DNA of 5,382 nt, taken from the NCBI GenBank assembly GCA_964400655.1, contig CAYNVN010000161.1, positions 1 to 5,382 of the forward strand. The letters run 5' to 3'. The stretch comes from B16-G9 sp964400655 (lineage in GTDB: Bacteria; Bacteroidota; Bacteroidia; Bacteroidales; F082). A model generated the notes under the pieces. The model searched no databases, was not told the DNA's origin, and saw only the letters and a list, made by a program, of their open reading frames with translations. Both the position numbers and the translations under genes were made by a program. This document shows positions 1 to 5,125 of the stretch, piece by piece; the stretch's first letter is position 1, and every line of letters starts with the position of its first letter.

Positions 1-16
1 ATGACGTTGGGGCTTG
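1..16 (+). repeat. 3' end of a truncated repeat copy
   Basis: The first 16 bases are identical to 462-477, the bases that close the palindrome at 316-467 and continue past it. The window therefore starts inside the end of another copy of that element. A third, slightly diverged version of the same block is the reverse complement of 4941-4960, which shares ATGACG, then GGCTTG, then a GGG-rich tail. Confidence 0.7.
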
Positions 17-24
17 CGGCAGGG

Positions 25-142
25 CAGGCCCGCCTGCCAGACGGGCAGGCAAATCAAAAATTTGAAATCATAAATCAAAAGTACTTGAAGTGTGGAGTGC
101 CTAAAGTGTGGAGTGCCTAGAGTTAAAACTACGTCGTTCATT
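25..142 (+). repeat. Direct repeat copy A (118 bp)
   Basis: Copy A consists of four parts. First is a GCCTGCC/GGCAGGC hairpin (stems 32-38 and 44-50, 5-base loop). Second are four AATCAAA-like heptads (52-79). Third is a 16-bp unit present twice (88-103 and 104-119, containing GTGTGGAGTGCCTA). Last is an ACTACGTCGTTCATT end. It matches copy B at 183-307 with three substitutions (39/197, 99/264, 134/299) outside the heptad tract, and is 7 bp shorter, which is one heptad. No coding potential is evident. Confidence 0.9.
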
Positions 143-176
143 GAAACTTTGAACATCCAAACATTGAACCTTGAAC
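141..176 (-). repeat. Degenerate GTTCAA heptad tract
   Basis: Read on the minus strand, the tract divides into 7-base words GTTCAAG, GTTCAAT, GTTTGGA, one extra T, GTTCAAA and GTTTCAA. It forms most of the spacer between direct repeat copies A and B. The word is the same type as in the tract at 528-564 and, with period 8, at 4863-4900. Confidence 0.65.
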
Positions 177-182
177 AGCCGT

Positions 183-307
183 CAGGCCCGCCTGCCGGAC
201 GGGCAGGCAAATCAAAAATCAAAAATTTGCAATCAAAAATCAAAAGTACTTGAAGTGTGGAGTACCTAAAGTGTGGAGTGCCTAGAGTTAAAACTACGAC
301 GTTCATT
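183..307 (+). repeat. Direct repeat copy B (125 bp)
   Basis: This is the second copy of the unit at 25-142, in the same orientation and starting 158 bp further on. The hairpin stems are 190-196 and 202-208. It has five period-7 words (210-244): AATCAAA twice, AATTTGC, then AATCAAA twice. Copy A has four. The doubled 16-bp GTGTGGAGTGCCTA-type unit and the ACTACGACGTTCATT end follow. Unlike copy A, copy B runs straight into the palindrome beginning at 316. A diverged inverted relative of its end lies at 5221-5288. Confidence 0.9.
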
Positions 308-315
308 TATTTCCC

Positions 316-467
316 CGTCATTTCGAGGGAGGTACGACCGAGAAATCCCCTACTTTAATCGACCGAACTCCCTTTTGCCTAAAGGGCAGGCTGCTACTCA
401 GGAGTTCCCCGCCCGTACCGAACGGTACGTTCGGGCAGGCCTCAGTCGTGCCTCCTTCGGGATGACG
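316..467 (+). repeat. Long imperfect palindrome, REP/BIME-like
   Basis: The left arm, 316-342 (starting CGTCATTTCGAGGGAGG), pairs with the right arm, 441-467 (ending CCTTCGGGATGACG), at 22 of 27 positions. The enclosed 98 bases contain a degraded GCCT/GGCAGGC hairpin around 377-391. They also contain a strong palindrome at 411-436, with CGTACCG (414-420) facing CGGTACG (423-429) and GCCCG/CGGGC outside it. If read as plus-strand RNA, four of the five arm mismatches become G-U pairs. I recall similar GTCATTTCGA-type intergenic repeats from many Bacteroidota genomes, but that is from memory and not checked. It could affect 3'-end stability or termination of the minus-strand gene at 615-1445. 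It is not a protein-coding mobile element. Confidence 0.75.
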
Positions 468-527
468 TTGGGGCTTGTGGAAGGGGCACTTCGTTCGACC
501 GAAAAGGTTTCCCTCGCGCCTTCGCGG

Positions 528-564
528 CTCAAACTTCCAAACTTTAAACCTCAAACTTTGAACC
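528..564 (-). repeat. Five heptads, consensus RGTTTRA
   Basis: On the minus strand, positions 564-530 divide exactly into five 7-base words: GGTTCAA, AGTTTGA, GGTTTAA, AGTTTGG and AAGTTTG. No indel is needed. The tract lies about 50 bases beyond the stop codon of the membrane gene at 615-1445, in the direction of its transcription. The corresponding tract beyond rfaE2 is at 4863-4900. Confidence 0.7.
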
Positions 565-574
565 GATCAGCAAA

Positions 575-595
575 CGAGCACCCAGCATCCAGTAA
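575..595 (-). repeat. Three TGCTGG-type heptads
   Basis: On the minus strand the words are TTACTGG, ATGCTGG and GTGCTCG, with exact period 7. They start 20 bases beyond the stop codon of the membrane gene at 615-1445. The 11-mer TGCTGGGTGCT across the second and third words also occurs in the plus-strand tract at 4906-4933, beyond rfaE2. Confidence 0.65.
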
Positions 596-614
596 CAAAC
601 TAATCACAGTACTA

Positions 615-1445
615 CTACCCCCAAAGATAAACCCCGTCAACCATAAAATAGGCAAGCAACCAGGCACCCAGCGCAAAAAGTATCATGTTCATGGCATCGT
701 ATTTTGAAACAGCAGACAGGTTTCCCGCGGAGTTGAGTCTGTTTTTGGCAGGTTTTGAAACAAACAGCGGTGCCAGTATAAAGATCATGGAAATATTTTT
801 AAGTAGTGTGATAAACTGATAGTTGTCAGCAGTATTAAACAGTGGCAACAAAAACATAAAAAGCCACGGAAGAATAATGATTGTGAATAAAAACAACATC
901 CGGTTTTTTATATTGTCAAAGTAACGACGCGGAAAAGATGCTTGTATCACATAAAGGTTGATGGTTCCCAGTCGGAATAAAAAATATACAACAACAATGC
1001 TTAACAATACCACCACTCCCATATCAAAATTCATCAATTTTGTTACGTCGTAAGTGTCGGATTTGGTAATAATATTATCGACGAATATTCCTGCTGCACT
1101 GTTAAATGCCAGTAAGTTAACCCAAAGCAGAAAAAAGAAAAAGCTCATCAGTTTTTTACGGATAAACAATACGGCTGAAAGAGCCAGTATCCCGATGAAC
1201 AGTGAAGCAATGGGGCGCGATAACAGGATGGTTATGGTTGCATCGTGCGTCCAGTGTGCATTTGATTTGTCGAGATACAGTTTATAAAGATCAAAGTGTG
1301 CAGGTATATCAAAATCGTAAGCAAAATAGAGTGCCGTAAGGTTTGAAAGGAAATAAACCAGCGCATAGGCAAACAACGATGATGTTACCGAAACAATAAA
1401 CAGCAGAGCAATTTCACGAAAATTTATTGAGGGGTTATTTTTCAC
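615..1445 (-). CDS. Multi-pass membrane protein of unknown function
   Basis: A 276-residue integral membrane protein that I do not recognise. Hydrophobic segments lie near residues 12-42, 72-94, 99-122, 143-163, 184-203, 211-229 and 250-270, so about seven membrane passes. The longest polar stretch (about 43-71) follows the first segment and is rich in Asp, His and Tyr, including a WTHDA sequence at 65-69. Basic RRYFDNIKNR-type residues at 173-182 suggest a cytoplasmic loop there. No catalytic motif stands out. The start is GTG: an in-frame stop lies 15 bases upstream of it and the next Met is near residue 100, inside the membrane region. The stop is TAG. It is transcribed away from the thioredoxin gene and is probably a single-gene unit, with a repeat array directly after its 3' end. 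The reading frame is secure; the function is unknown. Confidence 0.85.
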   Translation of the reverse strand: MKNNPSINFREIALLFIVSVTSSLFAYALVYFLSNLTALYFAYDFDIPAHFDLYKLYLDKSNAHWTHDATITILLSRPIASLFIGILALSAVLFIRKKLMSFFFFLLWVNLLAFNSAAGIFVDNIITKSDTYDVTKLMNFDMGVVVLLSIVVVYFLFRLGTINLYVIQASFPRRYFDNIKNRMLFLFTIIILPWLFMFLLPLFNTADNYQFITLLKNISMIFILAPLFVSKPAKNRLNSAGNLSAVSKYDAMNMILFALGAWLLAYFMVDGVYLWG

Positions 1446-1485
1446 CTGATTTAAAAAATATTAAACATCGTGTTAATAAAAGTAA

Positions 1486-1511
1486 TTTGATGCAAAATTG
1501 ATATAACTTTG
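1486..1511 (+). promoter_or_regulatory. Bacteroidota-type promoter for the thioredoxin-pan block
   Basis: TAACTTTG at 1504-1511 matches the Bacteroidota -7 consensus TAnnTTTG. A TTTG at 1486-1489 could be the upstream box, but its 14-base gap is shorter than the usual spacing of roughly 17-23, so that half is weak. The start codon at 1541 follows the -7 box by 29 bases. No good Shine-Dalgarno sequence is present and the leader is A-rich. Confidence 0.55.
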
Positions 1512-1521
1512 TAAAAACAAA
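1493..1521 (-). promoter_or_regulatory. Promoter candidate for the divergent membrane gene
   Basis: On the minus strand, TTTG (1521-1518) is followed after 17 bases by CAATTTTG (1500-1493), one base away from TAnnTTTG. The GTG start at 1445 lies 47 bases past the -7 box. The site overlaps the plus-strand promoter at 1486-1511, so the two divergent promoters probably cannot be occupied together. Confidence 0.45.
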
Positions 1522-1540
1522 CCGGTAAAGTTAATAAAAG

Positions 1541-2077
1541 ATGAAGAAGATTATAATTGTTGCATTGTTAATGTTTTTAAGCTGGCAGGGCTTATATGCG
1601 CAAAAATTGAATCAGGAAGTGTATGATCCGGCCTTAAAAAGAAATGTACTGGTAGGAGCATGTAACCGCAAAGCTTTTCTCGAAGGTAATTTCGGAATTT
1701 ATTATAACAGCGAGTATGAACGTTATCAGCCTTCAGAGTTATTTATTAATAAACTCAAAGAAAAGATTAACGGTGTTGATATTGTGGTTATTTATGGCGA
1801 GTGGTGTGGCGACAGCAAAGTGCAGGTTCCGCATTTTATGAAAGTGATTGACAAAGCAGGCCTGCCATCGGTAAACCTGAAAATATTTGCCGTAAATCGT
1901 GAAAAGAAAGCTGTAATTACCGACCTGAGTAAATACAATATCGAAAGAGTTCCGGTTTTTATTGTTTATCAGGATGGTGTTGAACTGGGACGTATCACTG
2001 AAACACCAAAAAAAACACTGGAAAAAGATTTATGGAATATCGTTAAAAAGGCAAAATCAATTAAAGAAGAGGAGTAA
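1541..2077 (+). CDS. Exported thioredoxin-fold protein with CGDS active site
   Basis: A 178-residue protein. Residues 1-20 form a signal peptide: two Lys after Met, a hydrophobic core, then LYA-Q as a likely cleavage site. The mature protein therefore probably acts in the periplasm or outer envelope. A thioredoxin fold follows: a beta strand at about 80-85, then GEWCGDS (86-92) where thioredoxins have WCxxC, a helix, and V137-P138 as the cis-proline before the next strand. The second active-site cysteine is replaced by Ser92. The only other Cys is C41, in the N-terminal extension. A CxxS site suggests a monothiol mechanism or a binding role rather than standard disulfide oxidation or reduction. 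The substrate is unknown. It is the first gene of the co-directional block and ends 2 bp before panC. The TAA stop is followed at once by a second TAA whose last base is the A of the panC ATG. Confidence 0.8.
   Translation: MKKIIIVALLMFLSWQGLYAQKLNQEVYDPALKRNVLVGACNRKAFLEGNFGIYYNSEYERYQPSELFINKLKEKINGVDIVVIYGEWCGDSKVQVPHFMKVIDKAGLPSVNLKIFAVNREKKAVITDLSKYNIERVPVFIVYQDGVELGRITETPKKTLEKDLWNIVKKAKSIKEEE
2069..2074 (+). promoter_or_regulatory. Shine-Dalgarno site of panC
   Basis: GAGGAG lies five bases before the panC ATG and inside the last codons of the thioredoxin gene. It supports the chosen panC start and suggests translational coupling. It is notable because the other genes in this window have no such site. 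Confidence 0.6.
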
Positions 2078-2079
2078 TA

Positions 2080-2925
2080 ATGTTAACATTCGATACGATA
2101 CAATCTGTAAAGGAGTTTCTTTCGGGTAAAAAAAGAGAGGGAAAAACAACAGGATTTGTCCCCACCATGGGTGCGTTGCACGAGGGGCATCTGGAGTTGA
2201 TGCGGCGGGCAAAAAAAGAAAACGACCTGCTTGTGGTAAGCGTTTTTGTCAACCCCATTCAGTTTAACAACCCCGAAGACCTGGAAAAATATCCGAGAGA
2301 CCTGGAAAAAGATAAACAACTGCTCGAAAGCGTTGGCTGCGATGTGCTTTTTGCACCGGGAGTGTCAGAGATGTATCCCGAAAAAGAGGTTACGGAAAAA
2401 TTTGATTTCGGTAAACTGGAACAGGTGATGGAAGGAGCTTTCAGGCCCGGGCATTTTAACGGGGTGGCTGTGGTGGTTAAACGGCTGTTTAACATCATTG
2501 AGCCCAACAAAGCCTATTTCGGCGAAAAGGATTTTCAGCAACTGGCTATTATTCAAAAGCTCACGGAGATGGAGAAAATACCGGTAACCGTTGTTCCGTG
2601 TCCCATTGTTCGCGAAACCGACGGGCTGGCCATGAGTTCGCGCAATCAACGATTAACACCGGAAGAGAGGAAGATAGCTCCCTTTATTTATCAAACCTTA
2701 AAACAGGCCGTTGAATTAAAAAACAGCATGTCGCCCAATGAAGTAAAGCAGTGGGTGATTGAACGGTTTTCGGATAAACCACAATTTACCCCCGAGTATT
2801 TTGAGATTGCCGACGACCAATTGTTGCAGCCTGTTTCTAACTGGAAAGATGCAGAAGGAGTAGTGGGGTTTATTGCCGTTTTTCTGGGTAAGGTAAGATT
2901 AATCGACAATATTAGATTTTATTAG
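2080..2925 (+). CDS. panC: Pantothenate synthetase (pantoate--beta-alanine ligase)
   Basis: A cytoplasmic enzyme that joins D-pantoate and beta-alanine, using ATP through a pantoyl-adenylate intermediate. This is the last step of pantothenate (vitamin B5) synthesis. At 281 residues it has the normal family length and looks complete. Family signatures are all present: PTMGALHEGH (28-37) with the nucleotidyltransferase HxGH pair H34/H37, VNPIQF (57-62), RPGHFNGV (122-129), GEKDFQQ (148-154), and MSSRN (186-190), the KMSKS-like loop of this family. The start is fixed by the Shine-Dalgarno site and by the fit of the N-terminus to the family. panD, which makes its beta-alanine substrate, follows after 31 bp. 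panB, for pantoate synthesis, is not in the window. Confidence 0.98.
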   Translation: MLTFDTIQSVKEFLSGKKREGKTTGFVPTMGALHEGHLELMRRAKKENDLLVVSVFVNPIQFNNPEDLEKYPRDLEKDKQLLESVGCDVLFAPGVSEMYPEKEVTEKFDFGKLEQVMEGAFRPGHFNGVAVVVKRLFNIIEPNKAYFGEKDFQQLAIIQKLTEMEKIPVTVVPCPIVRETDGLAMSSRNQRLTPEERKIAPFIYQTLKQAVELKNSMSPNEVKQWVIERFSDKPQFTPEYFEIADDQLLQPVSNWKDAEGVVGFIAVFLGKVRLIDNIRFY

Positions 2926-2933
2926 TAATTTTG
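2926..2933 (+). promoter_or_regulatory. Possible internal promoter before panD
   Basis: TAATTTTG starts at the base after the panC stop codon and fits the Bacteroidota -7 box TAnnTTTG. It is followed by CAGCTCC. I see no TTTG box at the expected distance upstream. If used, it would give panD, the membrane gene and rfaE2 a short leader of about 15-20 bases, partly independent of panC. Confidence 0.4.
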
Positions 2934-2956
2934 CAGCTCCATTTTCACACAGAACA

Positions 2957-3304
2957 ATGAATATAGAAGTTTTAAAATCGAAAATCCACCGTGCTACCAT
3001 TACCGAGGCTAATCTCAATTACATCGGCAGCATCACCATTGATGAAGACCTTATGAACGCATCAAACCTTATTGAGGGTGAAAAGGTGAGCATTTACAAC
3101 ATCACCAACGGCGAAAGGTTTTCTACTTATGTGATTAAAGGCGAGCGGGCATCGGGAACCATTGGACTTAACGGTGCGGCAGCTCGTAAAGTGGCCGTGG
3201 GCGATTTGGTTATCATTGTTTCTTATGCTTTAATGGATTTTGAGGAAGCCAAAAAATTTAAAGCCTCCATTATTTTCCCAAACGAAAACAATCAATTAAA
3301 GTAA
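2957..3304 (+). CDS. panD: Aspartate 1-decarboxylase proenzyme
   Basis: A pyruvoyl-dependent enzyme that converts L-aspartate to beta-alanine in the cytoplasm, feeding PanC. The 115-residue chain is near the usual length (about 115-130). The self-cleavage site is intact: Y22-I23-G24-S25, where cleavage before Ser25 yields the pyruvoyl group at the N-terminus of the large chain. Other residues known from the E. coli enzyme fall at the same numbers: K9, H11, R54, Y58 and N72. Position 72 lies in the segment GLNGAAAR (70-77). The A-rich leader has no Shine-Dalgarno sequence. The TAA stop is 3 bp before the GTG of the next gene. Confidence 0.98.
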   Translation: MNIEVLKSKIHRATITEANLNYIGSITIDEDLMNASNLIEGEKVSIYNITNGERFSTYVIKGERASGTIGLNGAAARKVAVGDLVIIVSYALMDFEEAKKFKASIIFPNENNQLK

Positions 3305-3307
3305 AAC

Positions 3308-4336
3308 GTGAGTAGCAAGAAAAAAAGCCGCCTGGTTTCGATATTGGAATATCTTTTCTTCCTCGGACTGGGATTCTTCCTGCTGTGGCTGAGCTTTAGA
3401 AAACTCGATTTAAATAAAGTTTGGAGCGATATTTTACATGCCGATTACATATGGATGTTTTATTCGCTCTTTTTTGCCATTGCATCACACATAATACGAT
3501 CAATCCGCTGGAATATGCTTATAAATTCCATGGGATATAAAACCCGGCTGTCTTCCACATTTTATTCGTTAATGTTTGGGTATATGGCCAATACGGCTGT
3601 TCCGCGTATGGGCGAATTTATGCGTTGCGGCGTATTGTCGAAAAAAGAAAAAATCCCCTTTAACGCTCTGTTCGGAACCGTAATTTCCGAACGATTATTA
3701 GATATGTTAATGTTGTTAATCATTATTTTTCTTGTTATTGTTTTTCAGATAGATTTAGTGGGTACTTATGTGGGAAACATTTTTAATCCTATTTTTAAAA
3801 ATATGGCCGATAACATGATGGTTCTGATAATTATTGCCGGAAGTGTTTTGTTGTTTTTTTTAATTTTAATATGGCTGCTTTACAGGTTTCGTGAGCGTAT
3901 TAAAAAATTATCGTTTTATACAAAGGCAAGATTGTTTTTGGATGGGCTTTGGGACGGAATAAAAACAATTTTACGATTAAAGAAAAAATGGCTGTTTATA
4001 TTTTATACCATTATCATTTGGCTGTTTTATGTGATAATGTTCTATTTTCCGATGAAAATGTTACCCGAAACTTCAATCCTTACATTTGAGGATGCTTTTA
4101 CCCTGCTTGGAATCGGCAGCCTTGGTATTGTTGCCCCTGTACCGGGCGGAATAGGAGCCTATCATTTTATCATTAAATCGGTTTTATATCAACTGTATGG
4201 TATTAACGGTGCTGCAGCCGGCTCGTTTGCTGCCATTACCCACGCAGGCCAAACCCTGTTAAATGTGGGTGTGGGAGGATTTTCTTATTTAATGCTGATG
4301 GTGTTATCGAAAAAACAAAAACCGCTTAATGAATAA
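3308..4336 (+). CDS. UPF0104/TIGR00374 family membrane protein (LPG synthase TM-like)
   Basis: A 342-residue polytopic inner-membrane protein resembling the transmembrane half of lysylphosphatidylglycerol synthase (MprF) and the AglD-like family. Hydrophobic segments lie near residues 11-30, 47-65, 84-98, 133-153, 170-192, 228-248, 264-283, 300-312 and 313-333. Family motifs seen are RSIRWNML (64-71), the NTAVPRMGE block (95-103), SERLLDM (127-133) and PVPGGIGAYH (277-286). No soluble aminoacyl-transfer domain is attached, so lysyl transfer should not be assumed. Known members are linked to lipid modification or to moving lipid-linked sugars, and the substrate here is open. The start is GTG, 3 bp after panD; the first ATG would remove the first membrane segment. 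The gene overlaps rfaE2 by 8 bp, suggesting coupled translation and possibly a shared role in envelope glycan assembly. Confidence 0.88.
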   Translation: MSSKKKSRLVSILEYLFFLGLGFFLLWLSFRKLDLNKVWSDILHADYIWMFYSLFFAIASHIIRSIRWNMLINSMGYKTRLSSTFYSLMFGYMANTAVPRMGEFMRCGVLSKKEKIPFNALFGTVISERLLDMLMLLIIIFLVIVFQIDLVGTYVGNIFNPIFKNMADNMMVLIIIAGSVLLFFLILIWLLYRFRERIKKLSFYTKARLFLDGLWDGIKTILRLKKKWLFIFYTIIIWLFYVIMFYFPMKMLPETSILTFEDAFTLLGIGSLGIVAPVPGGIGAYHFIIKSVLYQLYGINGAAAGSFAAITHAGQTLLNVGVGGFSYLMLMVLSKKQKPLNE

Positions 4337-4841
4337 TCTCGAAATCATACGGCATAAGATTTTCCGCAAAGAAGACCGCATTTTGCAAAACCTGTTGGCA
4401 TCGTTACGGTTTAAAGATAAAAAACTGGTTTTTACCAATGGTGTTTTTGATTTGTTACACCTGGGACATATCGACTACCTGAGCAAAGCCAAAGATTTGG
4501 GAGACTTTTTAGTTGTGGGCGTTAACTCGGATGCGTCGGCACAAACACTTGGAAAAGGAGCAAATCGTCCCATTAAAGACGAAATTTCAAGAAGTACCAT
4601 TATTGCATCCCTCCGGTTTGTGGATATGGTTATTGTTTTCGACGAAGATACGCCTTACGAAATTATTAAGCTGGTTCAACCAGATGTTTTGGTAAAAGGC
4701 TCCGATTATAAACCCGAAGAAATTGTAGGCTACGATATTGTTACGGCCAAAGGAGGAAAAGTTATTACCATTGATTTTTTACCCGGATACTCTACCACCG
4801 CCATCGAACAAAAGATAAAAAACAACCAGCCTGAAAAGTGA
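4329..4841 (+). CDS. rfaE2: D-glycero-beta-D-manno-heptose 1-phosphate adenylyltransferase
   Basis: Transfers AMP from ATP to heptose 1-phosphate, giving ADP-heptose for the inner core of lipopolysaccharide; cytoplasmic. The 170-residue protein corresponds to the C-terminal domain of E. coli HldE (RfaE) as a stand-alone enzyme. An N-terminal helix (about 5-26) precedes the nucleotidyltransferase core: FTNGVFDLLHLGH (35-47) with the HxGH pair H44/H47, then GVNSD (64-68), a conserved Arg at 88, VKGSDY (122-127) and GYSTTAIEQKI (153-163). The last two motifs set RfaE2 apart from glycerol-3-phosphate cytidylyltransferases, which share the first. The ATG lies inside the last codons of the preceding membrane gene (8-bp overlap). 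The kinase partner (rfaE1/hldA) and the phosphatase gmhB are not in the window. Confidence 0.95.
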   Translation: MNNLEIIRHKIFRKEDRILQNLLASLRFKDKKLVFTNGVFDLLHLGHIDYLSKAKDLGDFLVVGVNSDASAQTLGKGANRPIKDEISRSTIIASLRFVDMVIVFDEDTPYEIIKLVQPDVLVKGSDYKPEEIVGYDIVTAKGGKVITIDFLPGYSTTAIEQKIKNNQPEK

Positions 4842-4862
4842 TAATTAGCCTGGGAGGTTTTA

Positions 4863-4900
4863 GGTTCAGAGGTTCAAAAGTTGAAAAGTTCAAAAGTTTA
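4863..4900 (+). repeat. GTTCAAA octad tract
   Basis: GGTTCAGA, GGTTCAAA, AGTTGAAA and AGTTCAAA follow each other with exact period 8, then a partial AGTTTA. It starts 21 bases beyond the rfaE2 stop codon. The words resemble those of the heptad tract at 528-564, with one extra A per unit, and have the same polarity relative to the upstream gene. Confidence 0.7.
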
Positions 4901-4905
4901 ACTTG

Positions 4906-4933
4906 TTGCTGGGTGCTTGATGCTTGTTGCTCG
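4906..4933 (+). repeat. Four TGCT heptads
   Basis: TTGCTGG, GTGCTTG, ATGCTTG and TTGCTCG follow each other with exact period 7 and an invariant TGCT core. The tract is the counterpart of minus-strand 575-595, sharing the 11-mer TGCTGGGTGCT. Here it follows the GTTCAA tract, whereas beyond the membrane gene at 615-1445 it precedes it, so the two modules have swapped order. Confidence 0.7.
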
Positions 4934-4954
4934 TTACCCTCCCGCAAGCCACAC

Positions 4955-5094
4955 CGTCATCCCGAAGGAGGTACGACTGAGGAATCTCCCCGGCATCAGC
5001 CTGTTTCCTAAAACAAAAAAGAGCTCAGTCATTCATAGTAGGGGATTCCCGCCTGCCGGCAGGGCAGGCCTCCTCCTTCGTCGTCGGAATGACG
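4955..5094 (-). repeat. Palindromic GTCAT module, inner copy
   Basis: Positions 4955-4981 (CGTCATCCCGAAGGAGG and onward) match the reverse complement of the left array's 441-467 in 26 of 27 bases. The far end, 5069-5094, ends in TCGGAATGACG and has a diverged inner part (CTCCTTCGTCG) not found in the left array. Between them lie a unique stretch (about 4990-5037) and a GCCTGCC/GGCAGGC hairpin (stems 5051-5057 and 5063-5069). The module begins 113 bases beyond rfaE2. Confidence 0.65.
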
Positions 5095-5125
5095 TGTGAG
5101 AGGAAGTCTTTCATTGCGGGGGATT

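Larger units (their letters stand above)
1..614. repeat. Gene-free left repeat array (overview)
   Basis: No credible gene was found here on either strand. From left to right it holds the cut-off end of a repeat copy (1-16), direct repeat copy A (25-142), a GTTCAA-type heptad tract (141-176), direct repeat copy B (183-307), a long imperfect palindrome (316-467), a weakly structured stretch (468-527), a second GTT heptad tract (528-564) and a TGCTGG heptad tract (575-595). An open frame at 273-707 reads through several of these repeats and into the 3' end of the minus-strand membrane gene. Its peptide is translated repeat, so I do not call it. The array lies directly 3' of the gene at 615-1445. 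The gene on its other side is outside the window. Confidence 0.85.

Noticed and set aside
511..530. Small hairpin CGCG-CCTT-CGCG as a terminator of the minus-strand gene
   Set aside because: The stem is only four pairs and no T run follows in the direction of transcription.
318..554. 78-residue minus-strand open frame
   Set aside because: It is the antisense reading of the palindrome and its flanks. Palindromic repeats open frames on both strands, so this is an artefact.
1..614. CRISPR array
   Set aside because: There are no regular 24-37 bp repeats with unique spacers of constant length. The repeats are 7-bp words, a 158-bp tandem unit and palindromes, and no cas gene is present.
273..707. 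144-residue plus-strand open frame
   Set aside because: It reads through copy B, the palindrome and heptad tracts, then antisense into the 3' end of the membrane gene. Its peptide (for example FRGRYDREIP) is translated repeat with no domain-like pattern.
2083..2909. Several antisense and out-of-frame open frames inside panC
   Set aside because: They overlap a strongly supported panC and have no features of their own.
3308..4336. Annotation as a full lysylphosphatidylglycerol synthase
   Set aside because: Only the membrane part is present. The soluble aminoacyl-transfer domain of MprF is absent, so the enzymatic name would overstate the evidence.
4842..4954. Classical intrinsic terminator beyond rfaE2
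   Set aside because: I found no GC stem followed by a T run here. Only the word repeats and the distant palindromic arms are present.
4917..5099. 60-residue plus-strand open frame
   Set aside because: It is translated GTCAT/GCCTGCC repeat (ending LLRRRNDV) with no sign of a real start or of coding bias.
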